Positions 36,854 through 49,139 of a DNA stretch of 64,000 nucleotides are shown here, piece after piece (within the stretch, counting starts at the first letter, position 1; each line of letters opens with the position of its first letter). The notes beneath the pieces were generated by a model, which saw nothing but the letters and a program-made list of their open reading frames with translations, did no database searches and had not been told where the DNA came from. Position numbers and translations under genes: made by a program. Source of the DNA: Bryum argenteum (taxonomy: Eukaryota > Streptophyta > Bryopsida > Bryales > Bryaceae); assembly GCA_037043015.1 (NCBI GenBank), contig CM073328.1:3211409-3275408 (forward strand). The letters are read 5' to 3'.

Positions 36854-37148
36854 CACTACACTAAATAGGTTAAATACACCAATTTATATGAACATGTTAT
36901 AAGTTTTTACTCTTGGTCAATATTTTTACCCTCTATATCCATCATGATGGGGATCCTTCCACACTATTGGAATCAATACTCTTGGTATTTTTTTTTTTAT
37001 CAGAAATGGTTAAAGGTCCAATCCCTCTCACCATTTATGCATATGAGGAGAGGGATTGGACCTTTAACCATTTTTTATCAGAAGTAAAAACTTACACCAT
37101 TTTAAATCTTGTAAAAATCTAACACTAATCTACTTATTCAGTGTAGTG
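36854..37148. mobile_element. CACTA-like inverted-repeat element (295 bp)
   Basis: The left end is CACTACACTAAATAGG. The right end on the opposite strand is CACTACACTGAATAAG, a terminal inverted repeat of about 16-18 bp. The flanking triplets differ (AGG and ATT), so no target duplication supports it. A strong internal hairpin lies at 37004-37073. Confidence 0.5.
37004..37073. repeat. Perfect 26-bp inverted repeat (hairpin)
   Basis: The arms 37004-37029 and 37048-37073 are exact reverse complements containing GGTTAAAGGTCCAATCCC, with an 18-nt loop. The right arm and loop belong to the 36-bp string also present at 36439-36474. Confidence 0.9.
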
Positions 37149-37395
37149 ATTAGGTAGGAACAAGCATAGTGTTCACTCGAGAGGGGTTAATAGTCCCACC
37201 ATTGGTGTGATGACCTCTGGGCATACATCCAAGGATAGGTCAAACAAACACTCTATTCAAACCAGCCTCTGAAGAGATTGGAGTTTCTCGTCTTCTTCTT
37301 TTTTGTTTCTAAAATGGTGCTCTACAGTCAACACCCTACGATATGTGCACTGATCACATGGTACTGTTGAATCAGAAAGCTATTATACCTCTGAG

Positions 37396-37765
37396 TTAAC
37401 CCTTAAACGCCCAAGCAAGCCCGAGGGGCATGATTCCAACAGAATCTTCCCTGTAGCTCTTACTGTACTCACCTTTTCACTTATATTTTGATGTCAAACT
37501 GGTCACCTTCTTGTGATGCATTCAAAAAGTGAAATTTCACAATTCAAATCACAATTTGTATGAATGATTTTGTGCTTTGAAAGGATTGTGGTAGGTAGGT
37601 TGGGATTGTACATAACCTTGTAGGAGGTTGCAAGCTCATCATTGATTGGCCCATTCATGATGCCCAAGCTCAAAAAGTGCACTATTCATGATGCCCAAGT
37701 CCAAAAGATGCTGTGATCCATTTTTGGGCTGCCCGTTTTAGACCCCATGGGCGTTTAAGGGTTAA
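37396..37765. mobile_element. MITE with piggyBac-like ends (TTAA plus CCC terminus), 362-bp element 37400-37761
   Basis: The left end is TTAA followed by CCCTTAAACGCCCA. The right end is TGGGCGTTTAAGGG followed by TTAA. The 14-bp terminal repeats are perfect, and each end abuts TTAA, the fixed target duplication of piggyBac elements, whose termini start with CC. There is no coding capacity. A diverged copy lies inverted at about 55920-56280. Because TTAA is its own reverse complement, it could alternatively be part of the inverted repeat, so the class is tentative. Confidence 0.5.
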
Positions 37766-37918
37766 GATTGCTAGAACTCCATTATGGGACCTCCTCCATT
37801 TCAGACCACTCTATTATAGAGAGAATAAAGTGTTCCAATACAAGCAACGAAGCAAGTATGAATAAAGTGTTCTATCCATTCGAATGCTGGATTGTAATCC
37901 GGTTTCGGCGCTGAAGCT

Positions 37919-40900
37919 ATGGCGACGGTGGCATTCTTCCCAAGCACTAATGTGCTCCACCGATCGAAGCTGCAATCCAGCCTCAACCATGTCGCGCCCA
38001 ATTTCAAGGCTTCCCGCATTCGCTCCGCTTCAAATCCATCTGGTACCCCACACATCCCCCCAATCCAGGCATTGAATTTGAATACCCTCATCCAGTTATC
38101 GGTTACAATGCATGCAATCAACTTCTGAAAAGATAATTGTGCTCTTTCACAACACCCCCACAATGTAATTCGTAATCTATGATATGTACATTCTATTAGG
38201 GTTTAGTAGATAGATTTTGAGCTGGTTCAGCAGTTTTATGATGATTGGAGGATTTTAATCCCCAGCTCTGAATTTTTTGTCGCAAGTAATGAATGTGGAT
38301 CGTTTTGAAATGAACATGGAATCTTAGAGTATACAGATTCAGAGCTGATGTACAGAATTGTACAGAAGTTTTTTTAGAATTATAAAATCACACGTTCGAA
38401 TGATGGAGAATTACTATCGAAACCAGCGATGCATTGTCATTGTTGTGTAGATTCGTATGGTTATTGAGAGTGGGGGGATGTTTGTTGATTTGGCAGTGGA
38501 GCATCAGCCACTATGCAAGTGCTGCTGTACAAGGCGAGCTCTGCTTGCATCTTCTCTGGGAGGTGCTGCACCCATTGGGAGTGAGAAGATGGCTCAAGCT
38601 GTTGAAGGCTATCGCTCCAACACCGATGTAAGAATACCACACTAAATGCTCTTTGTGAATATGAAAAGGTACACGGGTCCAAAGCTTTTGCACTCATGAA
38701 AGAATAATCAGGGATTTAATTTCATCTAAGGCTAGCTACACATTTGGATTGATTCGTTGGTTCTGTGCTCAACCAAAAATCGGAGAATAAATTGCACATA
38801 AACCACAGGCTTAAGGTTCTCAATCGACATGAAAGATTTCACAGCGCATAGTGAACACTAGCTAGTAAGATAGTCTTGGCAATGTTCATTCCAGAAGAAA
38901 GTAGAGAATGTCACAGGTTTTCAGCCTGCTCTGAATGGCGTTTAGGGTTTAAGATGAGCTGAATCGAAGCAGAAATACTCATGAATGTGTGATCACATTG
39001 TGCAGATGATACGAGAAGCAGTGCATCCAGCACGGCCAGGATGGTATGAAGAATTTTATGCAACTGTCATGAACACTAGCATGAAATCATACGAGGCTGA
39101 GGTGAGTGAAGAGTTTTCTTAACTTGTCTAAGAAAAGGAGCTACATGAACACGAATCTGTTAATGCGGACACACTCATTCCTTCAAGAAATGTTTCAATC
39201 CACACAATGGAGTCCCTGCTGTAATTGAATCTAGACATATCAAAGAACACTGAACAGGTGACGTTGTTTTGTTTTTTCCAATTCTTTGCAACATGCATCA
39301 GTTAGGATCAATTTCAAAATCTGGAGTTGTTCATCAGGGAAATCTTATATCATCTTAAAAATTTCATGGAAGGATCCTACGAGATGTAACATCTGTGATT
39401 GTTCTATCAACAACTCTGAGGGAGCTCACGAGACAACTTTGTTTACTACATATTAGATATAAGAAGCAGCAGTAACATGTTGTCGTTCTAGTTTCATTCG
39501 CTTTCTACATGAATAATCTTGATCGGAAGGCCTTGAAAGTTTTTCTCTAGAAACTATTCCTTACTCTAACTCTAACTTGCTCCTATCTCACTCCTATTAT
39601 GTTCTTTTCACATATTCATTCGAACATTTTCAAGTTACTTTAGATGAGTCTGATGACAGTTAGACTTCTAGTTTTGTTGTATTCAGGTTGTGGCAGTCTC
39701 ACTGTCCAACAAGGCCTGGCGCGCTCAGCTTTGTATTAATGACATTTCATATTCGTAATCAACCCCAAAAGGGATTTTAAAGATGAGTCTGATGGAAGAC
39801 CTGAGAGGGGAGAAGGTGGCAGGCTACAAGAGGGAGCTCTTCTCTCGTCTCGACGATGACAACATTCAGACGGTGATGGAGTTGGGCATCGGCACCGGCC
39901 CCAACTTGGCTTACTACGCAGGACGGCCCTCCATCGCCAGTGTCATTGGTGTGGATCCCAATGACAAGATGGAGCGGTATGCCCAAGCAGCGGCTGTGGA
40001 AGCAGGTCTCTCTCCTCAACAATTCAAATTTGTGCATGCTGTAAGTCACCTTAGCCTCCTTTTTCAATCCCCTAGATTCATTATTCATCAAAAAGCATGA
40101 GTCTTTATCAATTTATGGATGTTTTTTGGGGTTGTTTTATCTACAGGTTGGTGAGGGACTTCCTTTGGCCAGTGCAAGTGTGGACGCAGTAATCTGCACT
40201 CTCGTATTGTGTTCGGTATCCGATGTGTCTTCCACGCTCTCAGGTAATCCATAAGCACATGAATTCAAATCAAGTACTCTCTCCGTCTCACCAAAATACC
40301 ATGATTTGCTTGAAAAGTTTGTTGAAGCACTTTCACGTTGTTGTATGAGCCTTGTCAGTTCAATAAGGAACTGCAATCAATATTGAGCTATCCTAATAGG
40401 TCATCCAGTAACCTGTATATGTGTGTTGCACAGAGGTTGCATATTGAGTTGGATCATGGATATTTTAGTGAGACTGAGGGAGTAAGATATAAGTGTCTTA
40501 TTATTTCTTGACCTAAGTGCTTAGAAATTGTGATGAAAGAGTAGTATGTGTTGATTTCTTGTTATTAAGCATGCCTATTGAGTGTTCTTGCAGAGGTTCA
40601 AAGGGTGTTGAGACCAGGAGGCATATTTCTCTTCTTGGAACATGTTGCTGCACCTGGTAAGCTCCTCACCCACATACTATTATCATAAGTGTGCAAGGTT
40701 TGATTTCAATGATTTTATCTAGTGTAAGAGTAGTCATTATAATTTTGGTCAAATTTTGTGTGCAATTAGTCATTAGAACTAACTTCATACACTAGTAACT
40801 TGAATTCGGTAACCCTTTCCACAATACCATCATGTTGATGATGGCAACTGTCTTTCGATTTCTTGAGAGGGTGATTCTTGGAACATTCCTCTGTTATTTT

Positions 40901-42160
40901 CTTAGATTGCCATAACTAACTAGTCTTATTCTAAGTCAAGTTGGGAACTTGTTCGGAAGTGATTGGAGTTATTCACTCATCATTGTCATGAACATCAATA
41001 TCATATCTACTATTCATTAAATAATAAGTGAAAACAAATGATGTTCATTAGTATCATAATTATTTCATGTCACTGATCATAAACCATTGTAATCTCTCTT
41101 CTTACAAATTGAGTAACAATTTTACAAAAGAAAAATAGTGTATGATCTCTCTTCTTATAGCAAACTACCATTGATTAAGGGACAAGGAAGGATTATTCCA
41201 TGTAGCACTAACATTGACTACTTACAGCCCAGAGTGAAGACTATTCCATGTAGCAGTGAGTGCCAACTCAAACAGAAGAAACAAAAATACATTTAAGGGT
41301 TGCTTTACACTATGGACTATGAAAATTGACCAGGCCCTTATGAAAATTTGTGATTGGAGAGTAAAGTGCTCTTGGTTCCATTTTCACTGACTTGAAAGAA
41401 GGAGAATGACCATTAACTTTGAGGTTTTCAGAGTATGCTAAATTTTCCATAGTGGATAATATTTTCATGTTCTCCTCGATTATAGTTCAGCCAAAGCAAA
41501 TGCCTCAACTCAACTACAATCAACGAGACCATGAGGCACAAAAATCATTGATCGGCTAGAGTTCAGATATTTAAGAAGAAAGGAGGAAACATGAGAGGAT
41601 AAAAGAGAGAATCTATATTAGAAAATTAAGCTTAAACTTGTCCTCGTCCAAATCCACTTCACACTGCAAGAGTAACTAAGCCATTCAAATATATCCATTT
41701 TTGATTTATCATGCTCACTGCTCTTGGCCAAGAGCCATGACCACGATAATGATTCTATCATGGCTCTTGGTCCATAGTGTAAAAGATCCCTAAACTAAGC
41801 TGATTTTTTAATAAACAATCATAAACCAACATTTTTGAACATTCCTTTTTGAGCTGATTAGAATATGAGAAGTCATCAATACAAAGCCCAGGACGCCAAG
41901 TCTCAGAATCAGCAAAATATCTATTGATTGATGACTGATTTGATGCATGATTGGCAGAGGGCGATGGGCTGAGATTCTGGCAAGATATTCTAGACCCAGT
42001 GCAACAACTGGTGGCAGATGGGTGTCACCTCACCCGGGACACCCTCCGCTCCATACAACAAGCTAATTTCGCTACTGTAGACGCTCGCCGAGTCCTTGTC
42101 ACTGGGGACCCAGTTGGCAAGCTCATTGGACCCCATGTGGTGGGCTCCGCTTCTGTTTAA
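37919..42160 (+). CDS. Plastid-targeted METTL7-like SAM-dependent methyltransferase (7 exons, 312 aa)
   Basis: A class I SAM methyltransferase (Methyltransf_11 type) of the METTL7-like group; substrate unknown. Exons: 37919-38042, 38497-38627, 39006-39101, 39816-40040, 40147-40243, 40594-40656, 41958-42160; 939 nt, phases agree. Residues 1-45 are rich in Ser, Ala and basic residues, like a chloroplast transit peptide. They are followed by CTRRALLASSLGGAAP, resembling a twin-arginine lumen-targeting signal. The SAM-binding motif I is MELGIGTGPN (about residues 138-147), with the acidic GVDPND after the next strand. LRPGGIFLFLEHVAAP near 230 is the usual post-motif III strand. The C-terminus GCHLTRDT is characteristic of METTL7 relatives. 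Intron 6 is 1.3 kb. The start of exon 4 is uncertain by one codon, because AAG|GTG and GAG|AAG acceptors are both possible. Confidence 0.88.
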
Positions 42161-44300
42161 TGAAAACCTTTCTTTTGCATGGAAGCTTGACTTTCTTCCC
42201 CCCCCCCTCCCCAATGCAAATGTCGGTGCTTGAATAATGTTCTAGCGAGTTCCAAGATAATAAAAGCACAAACAAAATTTGATTCATGATTATATTTCTC
42301 TCAATTGATTAATATTGTCTTGGAAAAAACACGGAGTAAATGAATGAACATGTTGAGGTAAAGCTCAATAATGACTCTGATTTTAGTTTGGTGAAGTTGA
42401 TAGTTTAAGCAGATTTTGTGCATGAGCAAAGTAAGTGGAAGGATAGATCAAGTAGGATTGCGTTCTTGGACTCTTCTACAATTCATTATGAATTTTTGAA
42501 ATTGGACTCATGGATGTATCTAGAATAGTATCGTGTTATATTTGTTGTGAATATATGGAAATATTGTTACGAGTCTATTATGTACTTTAGGTGATGGAAG
42601 TTCTAATGTTTGTATTGTGTCAGTGTCATTTTGGATGATCAGTACCTTATTTGAAACTAAAGCAGAGTTGTACATGGAAAAGATCATAATCTTTTATATT
42701 GTTTCAATTGAGAGAGGAATGAAGTGAAAGATATTGTATTGCAAGATATTATTATAGTTTTGAATTTGTCTAAGGTTGGCTAAGTGGAGTAGTTTGTTCA
42801 ATGGTGAAGTATGTTATACATGACTTGGTGTTTTTGAAGAAAATGCATATGATTCTCTAGGTACTTAGTAAAGATGTCATGTTGGATATTGTTGAGTGAA
42901 AAATTTGGTACATACGTTCACCATTAGACATTACTTCATATTCATTGGAACTATCTCTTTGTTAACAATGATTCATGTTCAACAAAGAGATTGTTGAAGT
43001 TGTCTTAGTGCACAAGGTACTCTCTATAAGCGTAATGGAAAAACTGTGGTGTTCCCTACTTTTGATTTACAAAGTAGCCAAAATAATTCCACGTTGATTT
43101 TTATCTATTTTGGTTCTTTTCAAGTGCAATCACTCTCTACGCATTGGTTACATGGTTTGTAATTATGATACATAGAGTTTGGGAGCACATATCCTAAAAG
43201 TAGTTCTATGCACATGTAAAATGTTTCATTCACCATCACAACATCAAAGACGGTGACATTGCCATTGACATAACTCTAGTATGTTGCTTGGGTGTAGAAG
43301 CACATACTTCATTGCTTGTGTAGCTAAGCATGCGATTTGTACACCCATAGATCATAATGTCCATGTTGTTGCTTTTTGAATGTGAGCGGTGATCGTCTTC
43401 GGAATACCTACAATCACAGTAAACAAGTTCAGTATTTAAGTCAATAGCTTAAAATGGGACGTTTCAAGAGAGTGCTCTAGTGTGAACATCTATTTGTTCT
43501 ACCTTACCATGAAGTATATCACTTTCTCCAAATTACAAATATGGATCATACACAAGATCTACTTTTCTTATACTCTCCTATCTTTCACTCATCAAGAAAA
43601 TAGAGACAATATCTAGTAAACCTCATTACCAAAACTTCACATATCGCTTACGATGTTTCACCTTACCAAACAAGAATCTCCTTCCTTTGCCATCATACAG
43701 TATCTCATTCCAATTTTCACCCAAATATCCTCACCAATTCGATTTATCACCAAAATATCCTCACCAATTCCAATTGTCATTGATACACATCTCTTTCCTC
43801 CATTTCGCAACAAAGAAACACCAAATGAATACCGTTTGCAACTCACCAATGAAACACCCATCTTTACGGAATGCAATGCAAAGTTCATAACCTCCAAAGC
43901 CATGCGTTGCAAGTACCAAGTAGCTCAAATTCTCCAATTTACAATAAGGTGTCTCCCCCATCAAATGAGGTAGTTAATATTCATAGTATAATTTTGCATA
44001 TGATGCACACAACTCCAAAGCAAATGCTAAACTGATAACCATTGCCTTGCCACTATCCCATTTTGGTTCCTCCACTTCAAATCCTCCAAATCCATACCTT
44101 AGTATGTAGAAATCTAGCCATCTCTTGTCCAAAAAACCTCCACATTCCCCATGTACATGAAAGATACCAAGTCCACCCAGAATTCTCCAAGCACTTTTGA
44201 TCCCATAATGCCAAGCTTGCTGTTCAAATCAGATACTTTGTGTACAGATATTTGAATAGCCCATGACAGAATGAATAAAAACTGATAAAATGCCAATTCC
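42161..44300. other. Intergenic AT-rich interval
   Basis: No gene supported. A small duplication (AAATATCCTCACCAATTC at about 43725 and 43759) lies inside a frame at 43653-43973 that I consider accidental. Confidence 0.6.
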
Positions 44301-47300
44301 TTATCCTTGGGTTTTTTCCTGGGCAGATTCTTGAGTTTCAAACTTGGCAATCTTGTCATTGAGCTCCTTGCGCCATTTCTGATACTCCTCATACAACCTC
44401 TTCCTTTGTAAAGCTTGAGAATAGGCGATGCTATCATCTTGCTTTGTGACAACCTTCAAGTCCTTTACAAGAGGTTGATCCGCTAAGATACCACATAACG
44501 CCGGGTTATTGCTCTACATCATGCCCACACCCACATTTAGATAACGTTCAATATTGGAGTAATTCAACTACATAATGCTTAAGGTCTTGATTCTACGATC
44601 TTATGTAATGCTAGTGAGTTTCTTGGCTTCTGGATTACCTTCAGTGGTGAGCTACATTGCTAAGAAGTGTTGTGTTGAGAAAAAAAAAAGGTGGTTTATG
44701 TTTTTGTGAGGGAGACGATCGGTTTAAGATTTGGACAACAAACCAAGGGCTTGCTTGAAATGCTAACCTCAAACACTAAACAAATGCTCTAAATGTTAAG
44801 CCCAAAGATCACGATAAAGGATTTGATGGCTCTAGATGTTAAGCTCAAAGATCACAACATAGGATTTGATGGCTCTAGATGTTAAGCTCAAAGATCACGA
44901 TAAAGGATTTGATGGTTACCCTGATTGCCATGTGCATTGCAAGTCCATATAAAGAAGGTCCATGTGCTTTTGTTGATACCGAAACAATCCATGGCCTGCA
45001 CACAATCAATGACATTGCTTAGCAAACTTTGTGATATCTGATTCTTATGTAACTTAACTATTGTGTAACAATTGATGACCACAACACTTAGGCACCTTAT
45101 GAAACATAACCAATCTCCTACTTGTTCAAACAAAGCATGATGAAGCACAGAAAGTACTCTACTTGTACCCCAAGTTTCAAAAAAATCATTTTGATCAAAT
45201 ACTACTCATGATGGAATACTTTGCTTCAATCAATCACTTCTTACTGTCTTAAGAACACAAGTCCCCTTAAAACTAATAATTGCTTGTTGTCTCTGAACTA
45301 AATATGATGATTCCTCCATAAGCTTCTTATTGCACCCCGCACTCGTAATTAACTTCACTTTGAAGATTTATAAGTTTGAACTTTCAACTTACAATCTAGT
45401 GCTATATATGATAAGTCTCAAATTTGGCGATGATCACAGTCACAATATGAAGCCTACAATATATCCTAAAACCACTCCACGATGCTACATTCATCTAGCT
45501 TGTTCATACTTCACATAAAATCCTTGCACACTGAAAGGTGCACCCCCTTTCATGATCACTGACTCAAAAAACTCTTCGTGAACACCATAATAGCTATGAA
45601 ATAAAAACTATCAACAAAAGTTAGTTAGGAAATTCGTCACTTTCGTTACACTCACAAACAACATTTATATACAACACAATGGTGCATTTCCACTCTGTAT
45701 CAAATTTCTTTTACACTCTATTGGAAACTTAGCCACCATTAATTGATTTTTTTCTTAGAATTAAGGTATGTACAATATCGTAGCTATATTAATTGCTATG
45801 ACAACGTACCTTGCAAACTTGTTAGAACTCATTTTAAAACATCCTTACTTTCATGCATACTTTAAGTACTTTTACGATCATTACAAATAATATACTATAC
45901 CAACTAATGGAAGTAGGTAGTTTATGTATATACACCTAGAATGAAATACCTATGTGCCACATGATTCTAGATAAAGAACAACATTACAAATATGAATCAA
46001 CACAAGTGCAGCCATTTTGTGACACAAAAATCAACATATAAGAATAGTTAGGGTTAAAGGAACACACCTTCCTTTCGAAGAAACAATAAATCGCTCATTG
46101 GCGAGATGTTGCGAAGCTTTGAGCGCGCTTTCATGGTCACGATACGTAGCGTATCCACTAGCGGAGGTTTGAAAATCTTCACCGGCGGGAAGAATTTGCA
46201 CGGAACAAACGCCGTCCGTCTCTTTCTCGAGCACCTCCAAAGCATCATAAGCCGAAACATCCATCTCCATATTCGCAATATACAGCAATGGCGACTTAAT
46301 CTCCTGCTTTTGCTGCTGGCATACTTCATCAAGCGCCGAAGTCGAGGTGGTTTTCAAATCATTTCTACACTCTTCTTCATTGTCATCATTCGCCGAGCTA
46401 TTGATACTTACATGAGCATTTTTCTGAAGAACAACTTCCTTTTCAACACTTACAGGAGGAGCATTTCGCTTCGCTTTCTTCGGAACCTCCTCTTCAACAC
46501 TTACAGGAGGAGCATTTCTCTTCGCTTTCTTGAGAACTTCCTCTTTTTCATCATCGTCATCATCGGACAGCACGGTTTGTGTAGTCCTTCTTCTCCTCTT
46601 TCCGAAAGATTCTGGCTCTGATTCTTGCACCTTGTGGCCGACAAGCTCCTCAGATGAACCGGGAGTCACAGGAGGTGTGGAAGTGGAGCCGTATTTCCTT
46701 TCTGTGGCACGAAATGCATCGGCTATGGACTTCTTGACTACAGGTGAAGGATCAGGTGAGGATTCTGTATGCGGTTGAGTTTTCTTAGCTGGAGGAGTTT
46801 GGTCTTCGTCAGAGACAACAGCTACGTTCTGTGGCTTCCGTGGCCATATCGCTGGAATCGCATGGCATAGTGGAATGCGGTGGTCGTTATTCTGAGATAG
46901 CGGTTTAGGATTGAGCTCCCACGGTTTCTTGGAGGTGTACGGCGTCTCTTCCTCGTCTTGTGTGGATTTGTCAGAGTCGTTGTCCTCGGGCCGAGATCGC
47001 TTCTTTGTTGTGGTGTCGGAGGATGCGGCGTTGACAGCGTCGATGATTTCATCTTGTTGTGAATTCTGCCTAAGTGGCTGCGTCTGCTCTTTAGGAAATG
47101 GCTGCGTCGGCTCGTCAGTGAGTGGCTGCTTCTTTGTTGTTGCCGGTTTCACAGGCTCACCCCTCCTTGGTCTGCCTGGCTTCCGCTTGGATGAGATGAT
47201 GTCGTTTGGCGTCGACGGGGTGGCTTCATCTGGCAAACGAGAGGGAATAGCTTCATCTAGCTTCGAGTTTAAGCGAGAAGGAATGGCTTCAGTCTGGCTC

Positions 47301-49139
47301 TTCTGGATCTGTTTTCCGATAATCTCCACTCCTACTTTCTGCAGACTATCTTTGTGTTGAGATGCTTTCTTCGGACCTGGCTTTTTCTTCGGTGGAGTCT
47401 CTGCTTCTGGTTGAGCTGCTTTCTTCGGACCTGGCTTCTTCTTCGCTGGAATCTCTGCTTCTGGTTGAGCTGCTTTCTTCGGACCTGGCTTTTTCTTCAG
47501 TGGAGTCTCGACTTCTGGTTTCTTCTTCTCCTTCTCTGGTTTCTTCTTCTGTGGAGAAGCCTCTGCCTGTGGAGCTGCTTTTGACTTCTCTGCTGACTTC
47601 AATTTCACCCGCTCGCTCAAGGTTACTATAGGCTGAGCCTCCTCAACTACAGCGAGTGCTGTATTCGATTTCTCCTTGTCATTAGATTTGATCTCTTCCA
47701 TTGCAGCAGACCTGTCACGAGCTGCAGCAGACTTTGCAGTTGCCTTCTTCACTCGCATTTTGATCGGACGGCGTTCTTCGTCGTCCTCTCTGACTACTGC
47801 AGCAGCAGCCTCGTCACGAGCAGCAACTTCGGGAGATGCCGTGCTTTCTGTGTTAACTTTCACCCGCTCACTGACATAAAATGGATTATTATTCTCCTCC
47901 CACTCTTCGTCATTAGCAGCAACTTCGTCACGAGCAGCACCGACATCTACTGGTGTCTCCTCTGCCATCTTCTTTTCGTTTGAAATGTTTTTTTTCAAAA
48001 GATCTCTGAAGGAGACCTGCTTCGCAAGAACCTTCTCACCAACAGCAACCTCGGGGGCGGGAGATACAGCGATCGGGGATTTGGCTTTGACTAACTTTCT
48101 CTTCTTAAGCGGTACAAGTCCTTTCTTAGTGCTCTCACCTTCACCACGTTCTAAGCCTTCACTTTGAGGGCTATGTCCATTGGAGCCCGCCCGAGCAGTA
48201 CTAGCTTGCTTTGCTTGATAAGTCTCCAGAGTGTCATTGTCACTCGCGAGGTCTGGTTGCCCAGTCACATCCTGGTCCGCTTGCATAATGCGCTTCTTCT
48301 TCGAACCGACTGACGTTTTGACAAACGGCTGGTGCCCACCGAGAGAGGGATGATTCACTTTGGAGCTGGATCGTTTTTTCAACGAAGCGAGCTCCGATGA
48401 ATCCTCCGAAGCTTGAGCCTTTGTCAACGGAGTGACCGGAGAAGGCTCTTTGGAGGAGGGTTTGAGCTTTTTCGACGGAGCAGCCTTGAGCTTCGGCGGC
48501 GGACCTGTCTTGGGCACTGTTTTTTTCCGCCCCTTTCCTGTCAGTTCATCCATCAATCCCCTAACCATCGGATCGTCTTCGGGATTATCAGACGACAAGA
48601 AGCAGACCTCCGCACACCCAACTTTGGTTTTTCTTCCACCTCTCGGTCCATCAAGCCAGAGAACTTCAAAAACGCACTTACACTCTTCACCATCTTTTTT
48701 GAATGTATGTGGTTTCTTGATTTTCTGTTAAACAACGATAGATAGAATTAATCTCTTCACGACTTCAATAGGATAGAATCAAAACTTACATCTGTGTGCA
48801 GACACATGCACTCACCGAAATGACCTTCGCATCGTAATATCTGCGGTCTCCATCGCCATCTTTGAGGCAGCCACATATGAATTTTCCCTCACCAACGAGG
48901 CTGCACTGAGTATCCTGCAACTGCTGAGACCGCACTCGCACGTGTTTTTTCAAATCCACAGGGTCAAACAAAATGGCGGTAGGGAAAGTCTCGTCTTCGT
49001 CCTCGCCGAAATCATCAAAATGGACCTTGACAAAGTCCTTCGCCTCCGTTCCGAACCCTAGCGTTCCGTCATACCAAGCTTCGTCCGCACTACATCGCAT
49101 CTCCAGATTGCTCTCCGCCTCGCCTCCCATCTTCACCAT
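44301..49139 (-). CDS. SAWADEE domain / AT-hook / RRM protein (4 exons, 1089 aa)
   Basis: Probable nuclear chromatin-associated protein. Exons on the minus strand: 49139-48816, 48724-46068, 44995-44920, 44513-44301; 3270 nt, phases agree. Residues about 12-160 fit a SAWADEE domain, the tandem-Tudor-like histone reader of SHH1: CSADEAWYDG, VHFDDFGEDEDETF, QQLQDTQC, RRYYDAKV, FEVLWLDGPRGG. A long disordered lysine/proline/glutamate-rich region follows. It includes three PKKKPGPKKA-type repeats (about 505-565), an AT-hook-like KRKPGRPRRG (about 620) and a duplicated KAKRNAPPVSVE unit. Residues about 920-1019 look like an RRM (LLYIANMEMDVSAYDALEVL, SGYATYRDHESALKA), completed by the small exon 3 (GRPWIVSV across the junction). 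The C-terminus is a charged helix (KRLYEEYQKWRKELNDK). Exons 3 and 4 come after a 1.07-kb intron and were found by phase and motif continuity. Confidence 0.8.
44787..44915. repeat. 43-bp minisatellite, three units, inside the last intron of the SAWADEE gene
   Basis: Units start at 44787, 44830 and 44873 with CTCTAAATG or CTCTAGATG and contain AAAGATCAC and GGATTTGATGG. The period is exactly 43. The array ends just before the 3' edge of exon 3 (44920-44995). Confidence 0.9.

Noticed and set aside
36854..37148. True CACTA transposon with 3-bp target duplication
   Set aside because: The ends look right, but the flanking triplets are AGG and ATT, so I kept it only as an inverted-repeat element.
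43653..43973. 106-codon plus-strand frame
   Set aside because: Contains a short direct duplication, and has an open antisense twin of similar length; no family resemblance.
46106..48745. Many plus-strand serine- or leucine-rich frames
   Set aside because: Antisense shadows of the lysine/proline/glutamate-rich region of the SAWADEE-RRM gene.
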